Positions 44,072 to 53,409 of a stretch of DNA of 64,000 bases are shown here, piece after piece. The DNA lies in NCBI GenBank assembly GCA_021780815.1, contig JAJXYC010000015.1:399796-463795 (forward strand), read 5' to 3'. The notes under the pieces are model-generated. The model saw only the letters and a list, made by a program, of their open reading frames with translations, was not told the DNA's origin and did no database searches. Within the stretch, counting starts at the first letter, position 1, and each line of letters opens with the position of its first letter. The translations under genes were made by a program, and so were the position numbers. The DNA is from Bacteroidota bacterium. Its GTDB lineage: Bacteria; Bacteroidota; Ignavibacteria; Kapaibacteriales; UBA2268.

Positions 44072-45643
44072 ATGAAAATAACTTTAAAATCTTCTATTCT
44101 TTTATTGTTCATTATTACAAGCAATAATATTTTATATTGCAGTACCAATAAAGTTACTGAATACTCAACTAACAGTATATTACCGAAGTTTGATACAACA
44201 AATTATTACGATGCAAGACTCTATTTCTTTTTGACATATCCATCTTGTTCTGTATGTATTAATGATATGGATTTATTATATCAAATTGTAAAATCTACAT
44301 ATAACAATAGATCAATAGAAATAGTCGGAATTATTAACGGTCCTACTCCTTCATCTGTAATTGATATAGCAAAGGCAAACAAATGGGAATTCACAACACT
44401 TTCTGATGCTCTTAATGTTTATTCAAAAGAATTTAAAATAAAAAGTCATAATTCATTTCTTTTACTTAACAATAATGGTAATTTAATACAATCTGGTGAA
44501 TTTGCAACACCAACATTTAATTTGGATAATATTTTATCAGATATTAATAAGTTAATTAAAGAAAGAAAGGAACATAATAACACAAATAGCAATAATTCAA
44601 TTCAAGAAATTAAAAATATAGAAATAAAACTTAAAGGGGAAAGTATAATAAGTCCTAATGGTCAAAGTTGCCTATATTCAGAAAAATATAATAAATTTAT
44701 TATATATGAGAATTCCCAAGTAAGACTACTTATTGCCGATACAAATGGTAATGTAGAAAAAGAATATAATATTAAAAATATCTTTCATTTCAGCAATCCG
44801 TCTTTAATCAATATGAACTTTGAAAAAAATGGGGACAAAATAATTAACCATTTTGTAATTGTCCCCCAAAATGATGATTCGCCACTTAATTCTAATTGGC
44901 ATAAAATCATTGAGTATGATATACTAAAAGATATCTTAAAATTAGTAAGTTTACCATATATTGATTCTTTGCCATCTGATGAATTAAACGGTCAGATATA
45001 TGCTAACACCTTTGATAATGGATTTATCCTAACTGGAATTACAAATAATAATTCAACCAATACAACAACACTATCTTTACTTAATAACAAAGGTTATTTG
45101 ATTAAAAAAGCAGGTAAACTTGCATCTCCATACATCAAACTGCATCTAAATAGCTTATATCGAGAATTTTTAATATCAGACAACAACAATTATTATTCTT
45201 GGCAAAACGGAGATTCTATTATTAATAAGTTCGATAAAAATTTCAACATTATTAATAGTGTTGAGTTATCATTTGCAAATTCAAGAAGATTGACTAAGAT
45301 GCCTGAGCCTACAATAATAAGTAAAAATGATGCATCTATGACAACTTTTTTAAATAACACCAGCCTTAGCTGGAGTTTTGCAATTGATAAAGTTAAAAAT
45401 CATTTTTTAACTTTAATTAGAAATTATACATTTCCAAAAGGTGTTACAGAATTGTTTTCTCCTTATGCAAAAAATGAGTATTTTTTAAACATTTTTAATG
45501 AGAATGGAAAATTAATTTCTGATGATATTCTTTTAAAAGATAAATCCCCTACTATTATATATTTTAATAATAACAAAATATTTGTATCCTGTAATGATTA
45601 TGATAAAATACAAATTAAATTATATAAATTTCAAAACAAATAA
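44072..45643 (+). CDS. Secreted thioredoxin-fold protein with propeller-like C-terminus
   Basis: 523 residues. A signal peptide (KITLKSSILLLFIITSNNILYC) is followed by a thioredoxin/AhpC-like domain at about 45-165: ARLYFFLTYPSCSVCINDMDLL carries a CSVC active-site-like motif after the first strand, and SFLLLNNNGNLIQSGEF is the typical later strand pair. Residues about 185-520 are strand-rich with repeating short blades, resembling the 6-bladed propellers (BF3164-like) of Bacteroidota. SD-like AAGGA lies before the start. The next ORF begins 6 bases after its stop, so they form an operon. Confidence 0.72.
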   Translation: MKITLKSSILLLFIITSNNILYCSTNKVTEYSTNSILPKFDTTNYYDARLYFFLTYPSCSVCINDMDLLYQIVKSTYNNRSIEIVGIINGPTPSSVIDIAKANKWEFTTLSDALNVYSKEFKIKSHNSFLLLNNNGNLIQSGEFATPTFNLDNILSDINKLIKERKEHNNTNSNNSIQEIKNIEIKLKGESIISPNGQSCLYSEKYNKFIIYENSQVRLLIADTNGNVEKEYNIKNIFHFSNPSLINMNFEKNGDKIINHFVIVPQNDDSPLNSNWHKIIEYDILKDILKLVSLPYIDSLPSDELNGQIYANTFDNGFILTGITNNNSTNTTTLSLLNNKGYLIKKAGKLASPYIKLHLNSLYREFLISDNNNYYSWQNGDSIINKFDKNFNIINSVELSFANSRRLTKMPEPTIISKNDASMTTFLNNTSLSWSFAIDKVKNHFLTLIRNYTFPKGVTELFSPYAKNEYFLNIFNENGKLISDDILLKDKSPTIIYFNNNKIFVSCNDYDKIQIKLYKFQNK

Positions 45644-45649
45644 TAACAA

Positions 45650-45805
45650 ATGCAATTCTTTTATATAAATACCAAAAATAATCTATATCTAATATCATTT
45701 TTCATTATATTAAATTTAATATTAAATTTAAATAAATTACCGTTATTTTCGCAAGAATACTCTAATTTAATTAATGGAATATCCTTATATTCCTTGGCAG
45801 CCTGA
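45650..45805 (+). other. Detached signal-peptide ORF of the second six-cysteine protein
   Basis: An ATG 6 bases after the previous stop opens 51 codons: a hydrophobic stretch (LISFFIILNLILNLNKLPLFS) with a plausible cleavage before QEYSNLIN, then a stop at 45803. It lies in a different frame from the cysteine-rich ORF at 45774-46298, overlapping it by 32 bases. One extra base around 45771-45802 would explain the split; joining the two gives a normal secreted protein of about 214 residues. Confidence 0.6.
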
Positions 45806-46298
45806 TTTAAAATTGCCGCCAGATTCAGATAGCGTTAAGTTAAACAATAATATATTTATTTTAAAATATAGATATTTCGTTTCTGATTCAACCAATAGGA
45901 TAATCTACATCGAAAAAATAATTGGATTATCATCAAACTCTTCAATAGATGATTGTATAAATATCTCTCATAGTGTTAGTGAATTTATATCAGATTTATG
46001 CCTTGCTTTCCTTGCAAAATTTAGTCTATTCTTACCTCCCAAAAATAATAATGAAAGTTTGGAACTATCATTTATTACGGAATCTTGCTGGAAAATACCA
46101 AGAATAAATATTATCCACAATTCCCAGATAATGGAAAGTTGCCCATCTGCTAAACTTTACAAAACATCTGTAAAAATTTTAAATGAAAATATGGCAATAA
46201 AACTATCTTTAAGAAGAAACCAACTTGATTTAAATGATCCTTGCAACAATAGAACTTATAAAATAAATTCATCAGATTGTTTCCCTATTTGGCAATAA
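45774..46298 (+). CDS. Second six-cysteine protein, mature part in shifted frame
   Basis: 174 residues without a signal peptide in frame. A stop codon (TAA at 45768) lies just upstream in this frame, so translation alone would start at MEYPYIPWQPDL. It contains six cysteines (DDCIN, DLCLA, ESCWK, ESCPS, DPCNN, SDCFP), like the secreted protein at 43521, though the two do not align obviously. The missing signal peptide is found in the overlapping ORF 45650-45805. It is either a frameshifted gene (mutation or assembly error) or an unusual overlapping pair. No known family. Confidence 0.6.
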   Translation: MEYPYIPWQPDLKLPPDSDSVKLNNNIFILKYRYFVSDSTNRIIYIEKIIGLSSNSSIDDCINISHSVSEFISDLCLAFLAKFSLFLPPKNNNESLELSFITESCWKIPRINIIHNSQIMESCPSAKLYKTSVKILNENMAIKLSLRRNQLDLNDPCNNRTYKINSSDCFPIWQ

Positions 46299-46426
46299 AA
46301 TTTAACAAAAAATATAATTTTAATTGTAGTAATTTTACATTTAACATATAGATTATAACAAATTTAGTATTGATTTAACTATTTTGAAAATTTTCTTTTT
46401 AATTTTGAAAAAAACAATTTGAAAAT

Positions 46427-48580
46427 ATGAAAAACTTAACAACCTTTACACTTTTGGTATTTGTAATTAGTATATTGTCTATGAATAACTTGTTATCTCT
46501 CGGAGATAAGCAAACACAGCAACGTACATTTTATTTGGATTATATAATCAACCTCCAAATAATGCCACAAAGTTCATCTTTATCAGGACAATCCGAAGTA
46601 ACCTTCCACCATTACGACGGGAAGGAAGTGCAATTTAAACTGCTTAAAAGTTTACAAATAGTAACAATAAAATCAGAAGATTTAGATTACACAATTGACG
46701 AAAGCAACCCCGATTACAATACAATTAAATTTAACAAAAAAGCTCAATCTCAAAATTTAGAACCTATAATTTATTTTTCTTATGCAGGTAAAGTAATGAA
46801 TTTGCCCCAAGAAACAAATTTGAACCAAAAGCATTCGAATTCATTAGGAATAATATCACCCAAAAATGACGAGGGAGTATATTTACCTGCTGGTTCATTT
46901 TACCCATCAATAGAAAATTCATTGAGCGTTTTTGATGTTACTATAGGATCACCAAAAGATTACATAATGATTACCAGTGGCAACGTAATAAAAATATCCT
47001 TTATAAATAATGATAAAAGCAATACTCCTGATAAACAAATAGAATATAAGACCAAATTCCCCGATGATGAATTGACAATTGTCGGAGGCAAATATGTTGA
47101 ATATATAAAACAAAAAAATGATGTAACTTTTGCACTTTATACTTATGATAGCACTAAATATGCAGATACATATTTAAATGCAGTTTTAGAATATTATAAT
47201 ATATATACTAATTTATTTGGAGATTATCCATTTAATAGATTTAGCATAGTTGATAATTTTTTTGCAACAGGTTTTGGTATGCCAGCATATACATTGCTTT
47301 CAGGAAAATTGTTAGCAATGCCTTGGGTAACATTATCACCCGGCTCGCTTGCACACGAATTTGTTCATAATTGGTGGGGCAATAGTGTTTATGTAGATTA
47401 TAATGGTGGAAATTGGTGCGAAGCCCTTACCACATTTTCAGCAAATTATTATTATAATGTAGTAACAAACAAATTAAACGATGCTCTTGACTGGCGAAAA
47501 AAAGCATTGATGTCTATCGATGCATTAGCACCAAACAAAAATTATCCTGTGATTGATTTTAAATATCAAGAAAATATGGACGATGCCGTTATTGGTTACC
47601 AAAAAGGCGGCTTTATTTTTTATGAAATTATGAAACTTATAGGGAAAGATGCATTTTTCACTGCATTAAAAGATTTTGCACAAAAATATCGTGGCAAACG
47701 TGCATATTGGAAAGATATTATCAACGAATTTATTGAATTTACTCCAAAAGATTTTACTAAAAAATACAACTTAGAAAAAATTATTCATCCATATTTATAT
47801 TCAAAAGATGATGAAAGTATTAAATTAAAAGAAGTGAAAAAAAATAATAATAACCTCGAGATTACTATTGAAAAGAGCCAAGATTACACAACATCATTGC
47901 CAATTAAATTTATTGGAAACAATCAAAGTAAAATTGAATATTTTATAGTTTCAGGTAATACTGCAAAAATAAATTATAAGTCAAGTTTCAATATAAATGA
48001 AATTTCAATTGACCCAAATTACGAAGTACTACGTAAATTATATCCTTGGGAAAAGCCTTTTAGTTTCAATCAAACTTTATCATCGAATCCAATAATAGTA
48101 ATTCCTGACGAAACGTCTCCAAATTATAAATTAGCACAAGAATTTTACAAAGAAATGGTTGCAAGCAATTTTAAATGTACCGTTAAAAAAGCAAAAGATT
48201 TAACTGAAAATGATATTAAAAATAATTCTTTGTTATTATTAGGGACTTCACAAGATAATTCATTAATTAAATCTGTTGTAAAAAACTTTCCAAAAGATAT
48301 AAAAATCCAAGATGAAAATATTTCATATTCAGATAAAAGCAACTCAATCAAAGAAAGTATTTTATTAATCAGCACAGACCATCCCACAAATCCAAATCAT
48401 TACTGCACAGTAATTTATTTTGATAATTTACCAAGTTTTGAACCATTAAAGAGATTATTCCATTATCAAAGTTATTCGTTAGTATTACTTTCTTTGAACA
48501 AACCAGGACGTCCTTTGTTCAGCGAAGAAATATTCCCAAATGTAAAATCTAAAGAAGAATTAATAAAAGAGGTTAATTAA
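46427..48580 (+). CDS. M1-family metallopeptidase, non-T9SS
   Basis: 717 residues. A signal peptide (TFTLLVFVISILSMNNLLS) precedes an M1 domain: TGFGMPAYTLLSG in place of the GAMEN-type loop, zinc motif HEFVHNWWGNS (His309, His313) and the distal Glu in GGNWCEALTTF. The C-terminal about 180 residues (NPIIVIPDETSPNYKLAQEF ... TSQDNSLIKSVVKNFP) form an additional alpha/beta domain rather than a T9SS sorting domain, so it is probably periplasmic. The variant binding loop suggests altered specificity compared with the M1 enzyme at 27617-29608. Confidence 0.88.
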   Translation: MKNLTTFTLLVFVISILSMNNLLSLGDKQTQQRTFYLDYIINLQIMPQSSSLSGQSEVTFHHYDGKEVQFKLLKSLQIVTIKSEDLDYTIDESNPDYNTIKFNKKAQSQNLEPIIYFSYAGKVMNLPQETNLNQKHSNSLGIISPKNDEGVYLPAGSFYPSIENSLSVFDVTIGSPKDYIMITSGNVIKISFINNDKSNTPDKQIEYKTKFPDDELTIVGGKYVEYIKQKNDVTFALYTYDSTKYADTYLNAVLEYYNIYTNLFGDYPFNRFSIVDNFFATGFGMPAYTLLSGKLLAMPWVTLSPGSLAHEFVHNWWGNSVYVDYNGGNWCEALTTFSANYYYNVVTNKLNDALDWRKKALMSIDALAPNKNYPVIDFKYQENMDDAVIGYQKGGFIFYEIMKLIGKDAFFTALKDFAQKYRGKRAYWKDIINEFIEFTPKDFTKKYNLEKIIHPYLYSKDDESIKLKEVKKNNNNLEITIEKSQDYTTSLPIKFIGNNQSKIEYFIVSGNTAKINYKSSFNINEISIDPNYEVLRKLYPWEKPFSFNQTLSSNPIIVIPDETSPNYKLAQEFYKEMVASNFKCTVKKAKDLTENDIKNNSLLLLGTSQDNSLIKSVVKNFPKDIKIQDENISYSDKSNSIKESILLISTDHPTNPNHYCTVIYFDNLPSFEPLKRLFHYQSYSLVLLSLNKPGRPLFSEEIFPNVKSKEELIKEVN

Positions 48581-48585
48581 ACACA

Positions 48586-49065
48586 ATGCAAAAAATTGAT
48601 ATTCCATTAACTCCAGCAATTAGACATATTAATTCAGCAAAAATTAAATTTGAGCCTTTTCAGTATGAATATAAAGAAAAAGGAGGCACCAAACAAACTG
48701 CCGAAGAACTCAAAGTTGATGAACATTGCATAATAAAAACTTTAATATTTGATGCCGAAGGGAGTTTAATCATAGTTTTAATGCACGGAGACAAAGAAGT
48801 ATCTACAAAAGAACTCGCAAGAATAATTGGAGTAAAAAAAATTGAACCTGCAGAACAAAAGAAAGCTATGAACGCAACTGGTTATCAATTCGGTGGAACA
48901 AGCCCTTTTGGAACAAGGAAAAATATGCCTATTTATATTGAAAAATCAATATTGGATTTAGATGAAATTTATATCAATGGTGGTAAAAGAGGTTTAATTA
49001 TAAAAATTACAACAAAAGATTTATCCACCCTTTTAAATTATGAACTTGTTAATGTAGGTATATAA
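48586..49065 (+). CDS. ybaK: YbaK/EbsC-type aminoacyl-tRNA deacylase
   Basis: 159 residues, normal for Cys-tRNA(Pro)/tRNA(Cys) deacylase YbaK, which clears mischarged tRNA in trans. Motifs: DEHCIIKTLIFDAEGSLIIVLMHGDKEVS (the catalytic-site Lys), GYQFGGTSPFGTRKNMPIYIE (the GG-SP-G loop that binds the aminoacyl end) and IYINGGKRGLIIKI. Five bases after the peptidase stop on the same strand. It is convergent with hydF, with only 9 bases between stops and no terminator hairpin. Confidence 0.94.
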   Translation: MQKIDIPLTPAIRHINSAKIKFEPFQYEYKEKGGTKQTAEELKVDEHCIIKTLIFDAEGSLIIVLMHGDKEVSTKELARIIGVKKIEPAEQKKAMNATGYQFGGTSPFGTRKNMPIYIEKSILDLDEIYINGGKRGLIIKITTKDLSTLLNYELVNVGI

Positions 49066-49074
49066 TATTTTATT

Positions 49075-50370
49075 TTATATGCCTACATTAAATGGCTCTA
49101 ATGCTCGTAAAAGCAATTCTTTGTTTTGACAATAAGATAAAACCATACCATAATTTGTAAATGGAATATTTTGCGATATTGCCATCTCCAATCTGCGGTA
49201 ATATTTTTGACGGTCAGTCATACAAGAACCACAATGTATAATCATTTGATATTTTCCCAAATCATCAGGGAAAGTTCTACCAAATGAAAACTCAAAACGG
49301 AACTTTTTATTTGTTAAATTTTGAATTAATCTTGGTAGTTGCACTGTGCCAATATCATCACATTGTCTATTATGGTTACACGCTTCTGCAATTAAAATTA
49401 AGTCCTCTTCTTTTAATAATTCATCTATTTTATACGTACTATCCCTCAAATAATCAATATTCCCATAAGTCATAAAGTTAGTCATTGCAATTGAAAAAGA
49501 GGTTAGTGTTATATCCTTTGGTAACCATTTCCCAACAACATCAAATGCTTGCGAATCAGTAATTACAAATTGTAATCCTTCCTTAGAATTTTTCAAATTA
49601 TTAATTAAATTAATAAATCGCTCTTTTTCAATATTTTGAGATACCTCATCTTTGCTACGAGCAGATTTTAAATCCATACGGTAAAGAACAGGAATTGTAA
49701 AATTTCGTAAAAGCCTTTCAACAACAATTTCTTGTGGTCTAAGCAATCGTAACTCCGGTGTTTCTTCATCCATCGGTATGTTCAAAAATACCATACCTTT
49801 TGATGATAATTTCGGGAAAATATCAAAGTTTTTATTTGGAAACTTAAAATTACTTAAAATGAATTGTATTAATTTATTTTGTTCTGTAAAATCAGTAATA
49901 TCAAGGCAAAGTGAAGGCACATCAAATTCACTTTCAAATCTTTTGCGATAATGCTCTATTTGTGATTCATCAATATTTGCTTTGTCTTTAATTAAATTAA
50001 AAATAAGCAGAACTTGCTTGTTCTTATTTAAAGTATAATCAAGTAGCTCCTTTTCAATTTCAAAATTATTCGTCTTAATAAGTTCATAAAAATCAAAAGT
50101 AAGCAAACATAAATCTGATTCTTCTAAAGCAATAAATGCTTTTTTACGTTTTTTTTCTCCTAAATCACTTTCTTCGTTGATGCCAGCAGTATCAATAATT
50201 TTAACAGGACCAAGAGAGTGTATCTCCATCAAAGTAACAACATTATCAGAAGTAGTTCCGGGAGTTGGGTCAACTATTGCAAAATCTTTTTGACCACTCA
50301 ACAAATTAATCAAACTTGATTTACCTGCATTAGTTCTCCCGATTATTGCTATATTAGTTCTTTCAATCAT
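49075..50370 (-). CDS. hydF: [FeFe]-hydrogenase H-cluster maturation GTPase HydF
   Basis: 431 residues. The N-terminal GTPase domain has GRTNAGKSSLINLL (G1), PGTTSD (G2), IDTAG (G3) and NLIKDK at the G4 position. A dimerisation domain follows, then the C-terminal [4Fe-4S]-binding part: EACNHNRQCDDIGTVQLPR and IIHCGSCMTDR give the pattern CxHx46CxxC, within the HydF range. HydF is the scaffold that delivers the diiron subcluster to the apo-hydrogenase. hydE, hydG and hydrogenase genes are not in this window. It lies upstream of nothing on its strand except the PTS IIA gene (34-base gap). Confidence 0.95.
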   Translation of the reverse strand: MIERTNIAIIGRTNAGKSSLINLLSGQKDFAIVDPTPGTTSDNVVTLMEIHSLGPVKIIDTAGINEESDLGEKKRKKAFIALEESDLCLLTFDFYELIKTNNFEIEKELLDYTLNKNKQVLLIFNLIKDKANIDESQIEHYRKRFESEFDVPSLCLDITDFTEQNKLIQFILSNFKFPNKNFDIFPKLSSKGMVFLNIPMDEETPELRLLRPQEIVVERLLRNFTIPVLYRMDLKSARSKDEVSQNIEKERFINLINNLKNSKEGLQFVITDSQAFDVVGKWLPKDITLTSFSIAMTNFMTYGNIDYLRDSTYKIDELLKEEDLILIAEACNHNRQCDDIGTVQLPRLIQNLTNKKFRFEFSFGRTFPDDLGKYQMIIHCGSCMTDRQKYYRRLEMAISQNIPFTNYGMVLSYCQNKELLLRALEPFNVGI

Positions 50371-50404
50371 ATTTTACGAGCTTTTCTAATATTCTTGGAA
50401 TAAA

Positions 50405-50869
50405 TTAACCAGCATCTTCTTCTAATTGCGCAAGTAAATTCCAAATCTCTTCATTTGTTTGCATAGAAAGAAGTTGCTTCTGATTATCATCATTATTAAC
50501 AATTTTTGATATTTTACTTAAAAACTTTAAATTCATTGCAATTTGATTTTCAGGACCAATTAAAAAGAAAATAAGTCTAACAGGTTCCATATCTAATGCC
50601 TCGTAATCAATTGGTTTAGAAAGTGTTACAAGAGAAGCAGTAAATCCTTTGGCATAATGAGACTTCGCATGCGGCAAAGCAAACCCTTTTCCTATACCTG
50701 TAGATAAAACTTTTTCTCTTTCCATTACATCTTGGTATGCTTTTTCTTTATCTAATATTTTGCCTGTAATTGACGCAAGTTCAATCATATATTTAATTAT
50801 TTCTTCTTTCGGCATCGGATTTAGCAATGCCACAATTGCTTCTTTGTCTAGAATATCAATTATTTTCAT
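50405..50869 (-). CDS. PTS EIIA-type (PtsN-like) protein
   Basis: 154 residues. A single EIIA fructose/Ntr-type domain: MPKEEIIKYMIELASITGKI, VMEREKVLSTGIGKGFALPHAKS with the phosphorylatable His in ALPHAKS, and MEPVRLIFFLIGPENQ. Such stand-alone IIA proteins regulate carbon/nitrogen or potassium balance rather than transport sugars. 34 bases upstream of hydF on the same strand. Confidence 0.92.
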   Translation of the reverse strand: MKIIDILDKEAIVALLNPMPKEEIIKYMIELASITGKILDKEKAYQDVMEREKVLSTGIGKGFALPHAKSHYAKGFTASLVTLSKPIDYEALDMEPVRLIFFLIGPENQIAMNLKFLSKISKIVNNDDNQKQLLSMQTNEEIWNLLAQLEEDAG

Positions 50870-51031
50870 TTTTTAATTTTATTATATAAAAATCATAAAT
50901 ATAGTTTACAAAATTATAAAAGAAATAAATATTAATTGAAAATTACAAATAATTTACTTATCGCAATTTTTCAATTTTGAAATTCAGCAATGAATTATTT
51001 AAAAACTTAATAAATACTTGAAAATAAAAAA

Positions 51032-52285
51032 CTACATTCTAAAACCAGAAAAGCGAAATTCGAAAGGATAAAGAATGTAAAATTTAGTAGGTCGTCCAAA
51101 TCCAAATTCAAGAGCAGGAGCTGGTAATTTAAATAAATTTAGTCCTTGTTTTAACCAATTCCAAAAAGGTGGTCCATCGGGTAAAAGTTTAACTAAATCA
51201 TAATCTATCGCCAGAATAGCTCGGCGATTTCCCCAAACATCATGAGAAACAGGGTCAACTTTATGCGGGTCGCTTGGATATTTAATAGGGTCAACCATTG
51301 AGTATGCCGCATATCCTATTGTAAGTTGCATCCAAGAAGGCATATATTCTTTGACAAAGCCACCAAATAAATTTTGTAAATTTACAGTCCACCAAAAACT
51401 TTGAGAGCTGTAATCGTCGATAAACGTATCGTGTGGCTTACGGTCTTCTTCACCTAACCAATGAGGGTTAACATATTCAAATTTTGGTGAAAAATTCTGC
51501 AAAACAGGAAAATAGTGTTGCAATAAAAAGTAACTTGAACCTAATACATCAGCATAAAAATCAGAAGGCGAAAAGCCAAAATCTTTGCTGAACCCATCAA
51601 GAATCTCTATATAAGTCATATAACCTAACCCTAATGCAGAACCAATAATTGTTGCAGTCTCCCAACTAAAACCTGATGTCTGCAAAGCCTCTGACATTAC
51701 ATAACTTGTGCTATAACCACCAAAAAAATGTCCGAATTTATCTACCCAAAGGCAATATTTTATATCTTCTTGAATGTTAAAAGGTCCAACACGTTTCCAA
51801 ATTGTATTTTGTTGCATTTCGTGTTGAATATAAAATACTCCTGCATAAAAACTTCCAATTAATGCAGCATTTAAAGGTCTTATATCTGTTTTCAACAATG
51901 GTCTATCCCCTGTCATAGTATAGCGAGGATTATCGGCATACATAAATAATGAACTTGGGACATATTTATCTGAATCGTTATCGCTCTGTTTTATATTAGA
52001 AAATTTATCATTTTCAACTCCATCGTATTTGCTTGTCATATAATCACTTGCGAAGTTTTGATTTAATATTAAGCTGTTTTTACTTTGTTCTACAAAGTTA
52101 TCTTCATTAAAATCACTTTTGAAATAAAAATTTTTATCAAATATTGTTAATTTTTTGGTATTATTTTTGATAAAATTTGAATTAAATATATTAATTTTGT
52201 TATAGTTAAAAAAAGTAATTTGTGAAAATAAATTTGTTGAGATTAACAAAAGCATAGAAATTGTTAGAGTGTGTTTTGTTTTCAT
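51032..52285 (-). CDS. DUF2279 (YfiM-like) membrane-associated protein
   Basis: 417 residues. A signal peptide (HTLTISMLLLISTNLFS) is followed by about 110 low-complexity, Asn/Lys-rich residues. Then come DUF2279-type sequences: ALIGSFYAGVFYIQHEMQQ, LWVDKFGHFFGGYSTSYVMSEA, GSALGLGYMTYIEILDGFSKDFGFSPSDFYADVLGSS. These proteins are predicted outer-membrane-associated with unknown function; the conserved His/Asp/Glu may be functional. Monocistronic, divergent from the RodZ-like gene. Confidence 0.82.
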   Translation of the reverse strand: MKTKHTLTISMLLLISTNLFSQITFFNYNKINIFNSNFIKNNTKKLTIFDKNFYFKSDFNEDNFVEQSKNSLILNQNFASDYMTSKYDGVENDKFSNIKQSDNDSDKYVPSSLFMYADNPRYTMTGDRPLLKTDIRPLNAALIGSFYAGVFYIQHEMQQNTIWKRVGPFNIQEDIKYCLWVDKFGHFFGGYSTSYVMSEALQTSGFSWETATIIGSALGLGYMTYIEILDGFSKDFGFSPSDFYADVLGSSYFLLQHYFPVLQNFSPKFEYVNPHWLGEEDRKPHDTFIDDYSSQSFWWTVNLQNLFGGFVKEYMPSWMQLTIGYAAYSMVDPIKYPSDPHKVDPVSHDVWGNRRAILAIDYDLVKLLPDGPPFWNWLKQGLNLFKLPAPALEFGFGRPTKFYILYPFEFRFSGFRM

Positions 52286-52344
52286 TATTTTTTTTTACAA
52301 AATTAATTAAAGTGTTTTAAATATCGATAAAATTTTAATTGAAA

Positions 52345-53409
52345 ATGGCGGATATTTCTGAAATATTAAAAGAGGCAAGAGTAAAACGAGGTTTTTCTGT
52401 CGATGAATTAAGTGATAGAACAAAAATTCGTAAATCAATAATAGAAAATATTGAAAATTCCAATTTTGATGATTTTCAAGAAGTGTATTTAAAAGCTTTT
52501 ATTAGAAGTTTAGCAAAAGAATTAAAAATAATTGAATCACCTGAATTTATTGATGCTTACAAAGATATTGCCAAAATTTTATCCGTAAAGAAATCTGTTC
52601 ATCTTGAACCCACAAATGATGACAAAAATACTGATAGCATTAAAAACACTAAAAATGTTAAAATAAATAAAGAAAAAAAGGAAACTGAAAATAAACAACC
52701 CAAGCGAAATGTTTCTCTAATAGTCGATGATGTGAGTTCGGCAGAAACAAAACCTGAAGTTATAGTACCACAATTAAATTCAACTGTTTATTCTCCAAAA
52801 CCAGAGACAGCAAAACTTTTTAGAAAAAAACCTAAATTCTCAACTAACTTTTGGATTTATACAGCAATTATCGCATTTGTTGCTATTGTTTTATTTATTA
52901 CTTTTTATCCAATGACAAAAGATACAACAATAGAGCCTGTAAAATTAGATACTTCCAAACCTACCAGTACCGTTGATATTAAATCTCCAACAGGTACAAA
53001 GGAAAACATTATGCAATACTTCAAAACTAATGATAGTTTAATTTTAAAAGCAGAACCTTCCGATACTGTATGGGTAAGCATAATTATAGATAAGACCACA
53101 AAATCGCCTATTTCAATTTTAATGCCTAACCAGACCTATCAATGGTCAGCTGCCGAGGAATTTAAAATTTCACACGGCAATGCAGGCAAATTAAAACTTT
53201 ATTTGAATGATAAACTCCTTAATCCTTTTGCTCCACCGGGTTATATTGCAAAAGACGTTATTATTACAAAAGAAGGAGTGAAAAATCCAAATCAACAACG
53301 AATTGATTCTATACGCACGCAAAGAAAGATAAAAGCAAAAGAAAAAAATAAGCAACATGAGCTTCGTTCAATTGAACCCAGCAGTATTGAGGATTTAAAT
53401 AAACACTAA
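52345..53409 (+). CDS. RodZ-like HTH membrane protein
   Basis: 354 residues from the ATG at 52345; an in-frame TTG two codons earlier is possible. Residues about 3-70 are an HTH_25 domain (ISEILKEARVKRGFSVDELS, IRKSIIENIENSNFDDF, YLKAFIRSLAKEL). A charged linker follows, then one transmembrane helix (FWIYTAIIAFVAIVLFITF), then a periplasmic DUF4115-type sandwich (DSLILKAEPSDTVWVSIIID ... KISHGNAGKLKLYLND). RodZ links the MreB cytoskeleton to the wall-elongation complex. Its stop overlaps the convergent kpsF stop by 4 bases. Confidence 0.85.
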   Translation: MADISEILKEARVKRGFSVDELSDRTKIRKSIIENIENSNFDDFQEVYLKAFIRSLAKELKIIESPEFIDAYKDIAKILSVKKSVHLEPTNDDKNTDSIKNTKNVKINKEKKETENKQPKRNVSLIVDDVSSAETKPEVIVPQLNSTVYSPKPETAKLFRKKPKFSTNFWIYTAIIAFVAIVLFITFYPMTKDTTIEPVKLDTSKPTSTVDIKSPTGTKENIMQYFKTNDSLILKAEPSDTVWVSIIIDKTTKSPISILMPNQTYQWSAAEEFKISHGNAGKLKLYLNDKLLNPFAPPGYIAKDVIITKEGVKNPNQQRIDSIRTQRKIKAKEKNKQHELRSIEPSSIEDLNKH

